Assembly (NCBI GenBank): GCA_025356615.1
Contig: JANXSH010000109.1
Span: forward strand, 1 to 7,497
Direction: 5' to 3'
Origin: Planctomycetia bacterium
GTDB taxonomy: Bacteria; Planctomycetota; Planctomycetia; Gemmatales; Gemmataceae
DNA: 7,497 bases
A model generated the notes under the pieces. The model made no database searches and was not told the origin of the DNA. It worked only from the letters and a program-made list of their open reading frames with translations. Positions 6,444 to 7,497 of this stretch are shown piece after piece; position 1 is the stretch's first letter, and every line of letters starts with the position of its first letter. A program made the translations under genes and the position numbers.

Positions 6444-6719
6444 ATGCCGACCCCGCCGCAGGAGGGTTATCCGGACATTGCTCCCGACCTGGTAGTCGAG
6501 GTACTCTCGCCGCACGATCTGTTTTCAAAGGTGCTGCGCAAGGTACATCAATACTTGAAAGCGGGTGTCCTCATGATCTGGGTCGTCGTGCCGGAAGATC
6601 GGAGCGTCACGGTCTACCGCCCAGGGCAAGAGACGGTCATCATCGAGGAGACGGAAGTGCTGAAAGGGGCCGACCTATTGCCTGGATTCGAGTGTCTCGT
6701 ATCCGAGCTGTTTTCGTAG
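6444..6719 (+). CDS. Uma2 C-terminal fragment (91 residues)
   Basis: This is the downstream open half, in the same frame. Its ATG directly follows the TGA (TGAATG), and GGAG lies at 6430-6433, ten bases upstream, so a terminating ribosome could in principle restart here. It holds PDLVVEVLSPHD, the KVHQYLKAGV helix and the C-terminal strand, but lacks the catalytic aspartate of the first half. Normal Uma2 proteins read through this point (SRE-x-MPTPP), so the ATG is an internal Met codon rather than a native start. Confidence 0.5.
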   Translation: MPTPPQEGYPDIAPDLVVEVLSPHDLFSKVLRKVHQYLKAGVLMIWVVVPEDRSVTVYRPGQETVIIEETEVLKGADLLPGFECLVSELFS

Positions 6720-6738
6720 ACCAGGCCCACGAAGCGAA

Positions 6739-6762
6739 ACAGGAGGCCGGTTGGCCTCCTGT
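6739..6762. terminator. Perfect 10-bp hairpin between convergent Uma2 and miniprotein genes
   Basis: ACAGGAGGCC (6739-6748) and GGCCTCCTGT (6753-6762) pair perfectly around a 4-base loop. It lies 19 bases after the Uma2 stop and 29 bases after the stop of the minus-strand miniprotein gene. The minus-strand side is followed by the T-richer TTCGCTTC and the plus side by CGGAGAG, so neither tail is a clean T-run. Position and stability suggest a shared terminator or mRNA-end stabiliser, more likely for the minus strand. Confidence 0.6.
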
Positions 6763-6791
6763 CGGAGAGAGTCATTGCTGGCATTCATCAC

Positions 6792-6905
6792 TCATCGGCC
6801 GACGAAGAACCAGATGAGGATCACTACCGGGATCGGCAGCCCGAACAGCAGGCCGAGTAAAGCCCATTTCGTATCGCCGACGCGCTTGATCGATTGACGT
6901 ATCAT
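6792..6905 (-). CDS. 37-residue single-pass membrane miniprotein
   Basis: ATG at 6905-6903 to TGA at 6794-6792 encodes 37 residues. A basic, soluble N-terminus (MIRQSIKRVGDTKW) is followed by one hydrophobic segment of about 22 residues (ALLGLLFGLPIPVVILIWFF, then VGR). The charge pattern predicts the N-terminus in the cytoplasm. GGAG (6914-6917) lies eight bases before the ATG, an ideal ribosome binding site, which sets this apart from chance frames. A sigma-54-like promoter (6977-6992) lies upstream in the right orientation and a perfect hairpin (6739-6762) lies downstream, so it looks like a complete small transcription unit. It overlaps no other gene. I do not recognise a family. Membrane miniproteins often regulate larger membrane complexes or respond to envelope stress, but no role can be read here. 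Confidence 0.72.
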   Translation of the reverse strand: MIRQSIKRVGDTKWALLGLLFGLPIPVVILIWFFVGR

Positions 6906-6976
6906 GATTGTTGCTCCGGGAAGGTTGCAGAGACTATCGTGAGCCGACCGTGGAGGCCGGAATGTTGTCCCTATAA

Positions 6977-6992
6977 TGCAACCAGGATGCCA
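6977..6992 (-). promoter_or_regulatory. Sigma-54-type -24/-12 promoter for the miniprotein gene
   Basis: On the minus strand TGGCATCCTGGTTGCA (6992-6977) fits the RpoN consensus TGGCACG-N4-TTGCW. The invariant GG and GC are exactly ten bases apart, and only the sixth and seventh positions differ. The start site would be near 6966, giving a leader of about 60 bases. TATAGG immediately downstream (6975-6970) could instead be a sigma-70 -10 box, but no good -35 is spaced for it. The site lies only 14 bases past the stop of the upstream gene. Confidence 0.5.
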
Positions 6993-7005
6993 AACGCCTT
7001 TCGAT

Positions 7006-7497
7006 TCACCTCGGATCGCACTTCTTCTTGAAATCCAGCACGAAATAGCCTTTCAGCTTGGGACACGGGCACCGATCATAGAATCGGCCCAGGAACAGCC
7101 CTTCCCCGACTTCGCGCAGTTCGTCGCGCGTGTTGCCGAAGACCGCCGCCGTCGTCGGATAGTCGAGGACGAAACAGGGCGATCCGTCGGCCCAGCTCGC
7201 ACCCACGGCGACATCAGCCGACACGGCCTTGAAGCCGAGCCACTGGTTCGTGAAGGTGCAGCCGCCCGGATAGAAGAACTTTCCCTTCCACACGGTTCCC
7301 ATGAGCCGGGCACTGACGCGAGGCATCAGGGCATCGACGACGAGCAACACCTTGCCCCGCCCGGCCCCGCAGGGTGTCGCCCCCAACGTGCCCTCGCGGA
7401 AGACGGCGTCGAGTTGGCCTTTGTCCATCCGCGCCAGCTCGCCGGGGGTGAGACGGGTTCCAGGCCCCGCGTGAGCTTGAAGGCACGACAGAGCGAC
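7006..7497 (-). CDS. Uncharacterised exported protein, 5' end outside window
   Basis: The frame is open from the right edge to TGA at 7008-7006, giving 163 visible residues. An ATG at 7428 exists, but the 23 codons before it read like part of the protein. VALSCLQAHAG looks like the end of a signal peptide with an AHA cleavage site, and RLTPGELARM continues smoothly into the rest. The true start is therefore probably beyond 7497. Counting from that ATG, conserved-looking positions are W47-x-GK, SWADG (78-82), VLDY (87-90), RDELREV (101-107), GLFLGRFYDR (110-119) and YFVLDF (128-133). Six cysteines (20, 57, 85, 120, 122, 137), two in a CPC, suggest disulfides or metal binding outside the cytoplasm. 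It resembles a planctomycete hypothetical family I recall only by its motifs (W-GK-F, SW-DG, VLDY, RDEIREV, GLYLG), with no known function. Confidence 0.7.
   Translation of the reverse strand, partial: VALSCLQAHAGPGTRLTPGELARMDKGQLDAVFREGTLGATPCGAGRGKVLLVVDALMPRVSARLMGTVWKGKFFYPGGCTFTNQWLGFKAVSADVAVGASWADGSPCFVLDYPTTAAVFGNTRDELREVGEGLFLGRFYDRCPCPKLKGYFVLDFKKKCDPR

Larger units (their letters stand above)
6159..6719 (+). pseudogene. Uma2-family (DUF820, PD-(D/E)XK) endonuclease gene with in-frame TGA
   Basis: Read through one TGA at 6441-6443, this frame gives a 186-residue Uma2-family protein of normal length, from MSTLTQSHLVSAEVFARM to PGFECLVSELF. Family landmarks are in order: LLELVEGVIITMPPPSFAHG (26-45), RSPDVAFWSRE (84-94), PDLVVEVLSPHD and KVHQYLKAGV in the second half, and VTVYRPG. 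The presumed PD-(D/E)XK residues are D87, the Glu of VEV, and the Lys of KVHQYL. The start at 6159 is supported by GAGGA (6148-6152) six bases upstream and by the family's usual N-terminus; the frame stays open upstream, but that part is unlike Uma2. Uma2 proteins are restriction-fold nucleases of unknown physiological role, often present in many copies in planctomycetes and cyanobacteria. Both sides of the stop are intact, so the lesion looks recent, unless it is a sequencing error or is read through. Confidence 0.85.

Overview
The window is about 60% GC or higher, densely coded DNA from a Gram-negative-type (diderm) bacterium. It carries an LptF/LptG-type permease and a giant AsmA-like protein, both parts of outer-membrane lipid transport, plus a Uma2-family nuclease gene and an exported protein of a type I associate with planctomycetes. 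My best guess is a member of the Planctomycetota, perhaps Gemmata-like. This is inferred from gene content and style, not from a marker gene.

Layout from left to right. Bases 1-923 (+) hold the 3' part of a CNNM/CBS-domain (hemolysin C/CorC-like) membrane protein whose start lies off the left edge. Its last 11 bases overlap the tail of a convergent gene, the LptF/LptG-family permease (913-2106, -). A 165-base gap containing an imperfect palindrome built from CACAGA words separates this from the 1080-residue AsmA/YhdP/TamB-like protein (2272-5514, -), which has its own good sigma-70-type promoter (5576-5604). The two minus-strand genes would act together at the cell envelope: a permease that extracts lipid from the inner membrane and a long beta-rich protein of the kind thought to bridge the periplasm.

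Bases 5515-6158 contain no convincing protein gene. They do hold structure: a very good minus-strand intrinsic terminator (5681-5726) with no evident gene in front of it, a promoter-like element and an AT-rich palindrome just upstream of it, and broken minus-strand reading frames that may be a gene relic. Next is a Uma2-family (PD-(D/E)XK) endonuclease gene (6159-6719, +) interrupted by a single in-frame TGA, best explained as a CGA-to-TGA change. A 10-bp perfect hairpin (6739-6762) follows.

The right end is on the minus strand. A 37-codon gene for a single-pass membrane miniprotein (6792-6905) has a good ribosome binding site and a sigma-54-type -24/-12 promoter (6977-6992). Upstream of it is the 3' part of an apparently secreted, uncharacterised protein (7006 to beyond 7497). 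The miniprotein with its sigma-54-like promoter and flanking hairpin, and the orphan promoter-to-terminator unit at 5681-5860, are the least ordinary things here. No CRISPR array, tRNA, rRNA or insertion sequence was seen.
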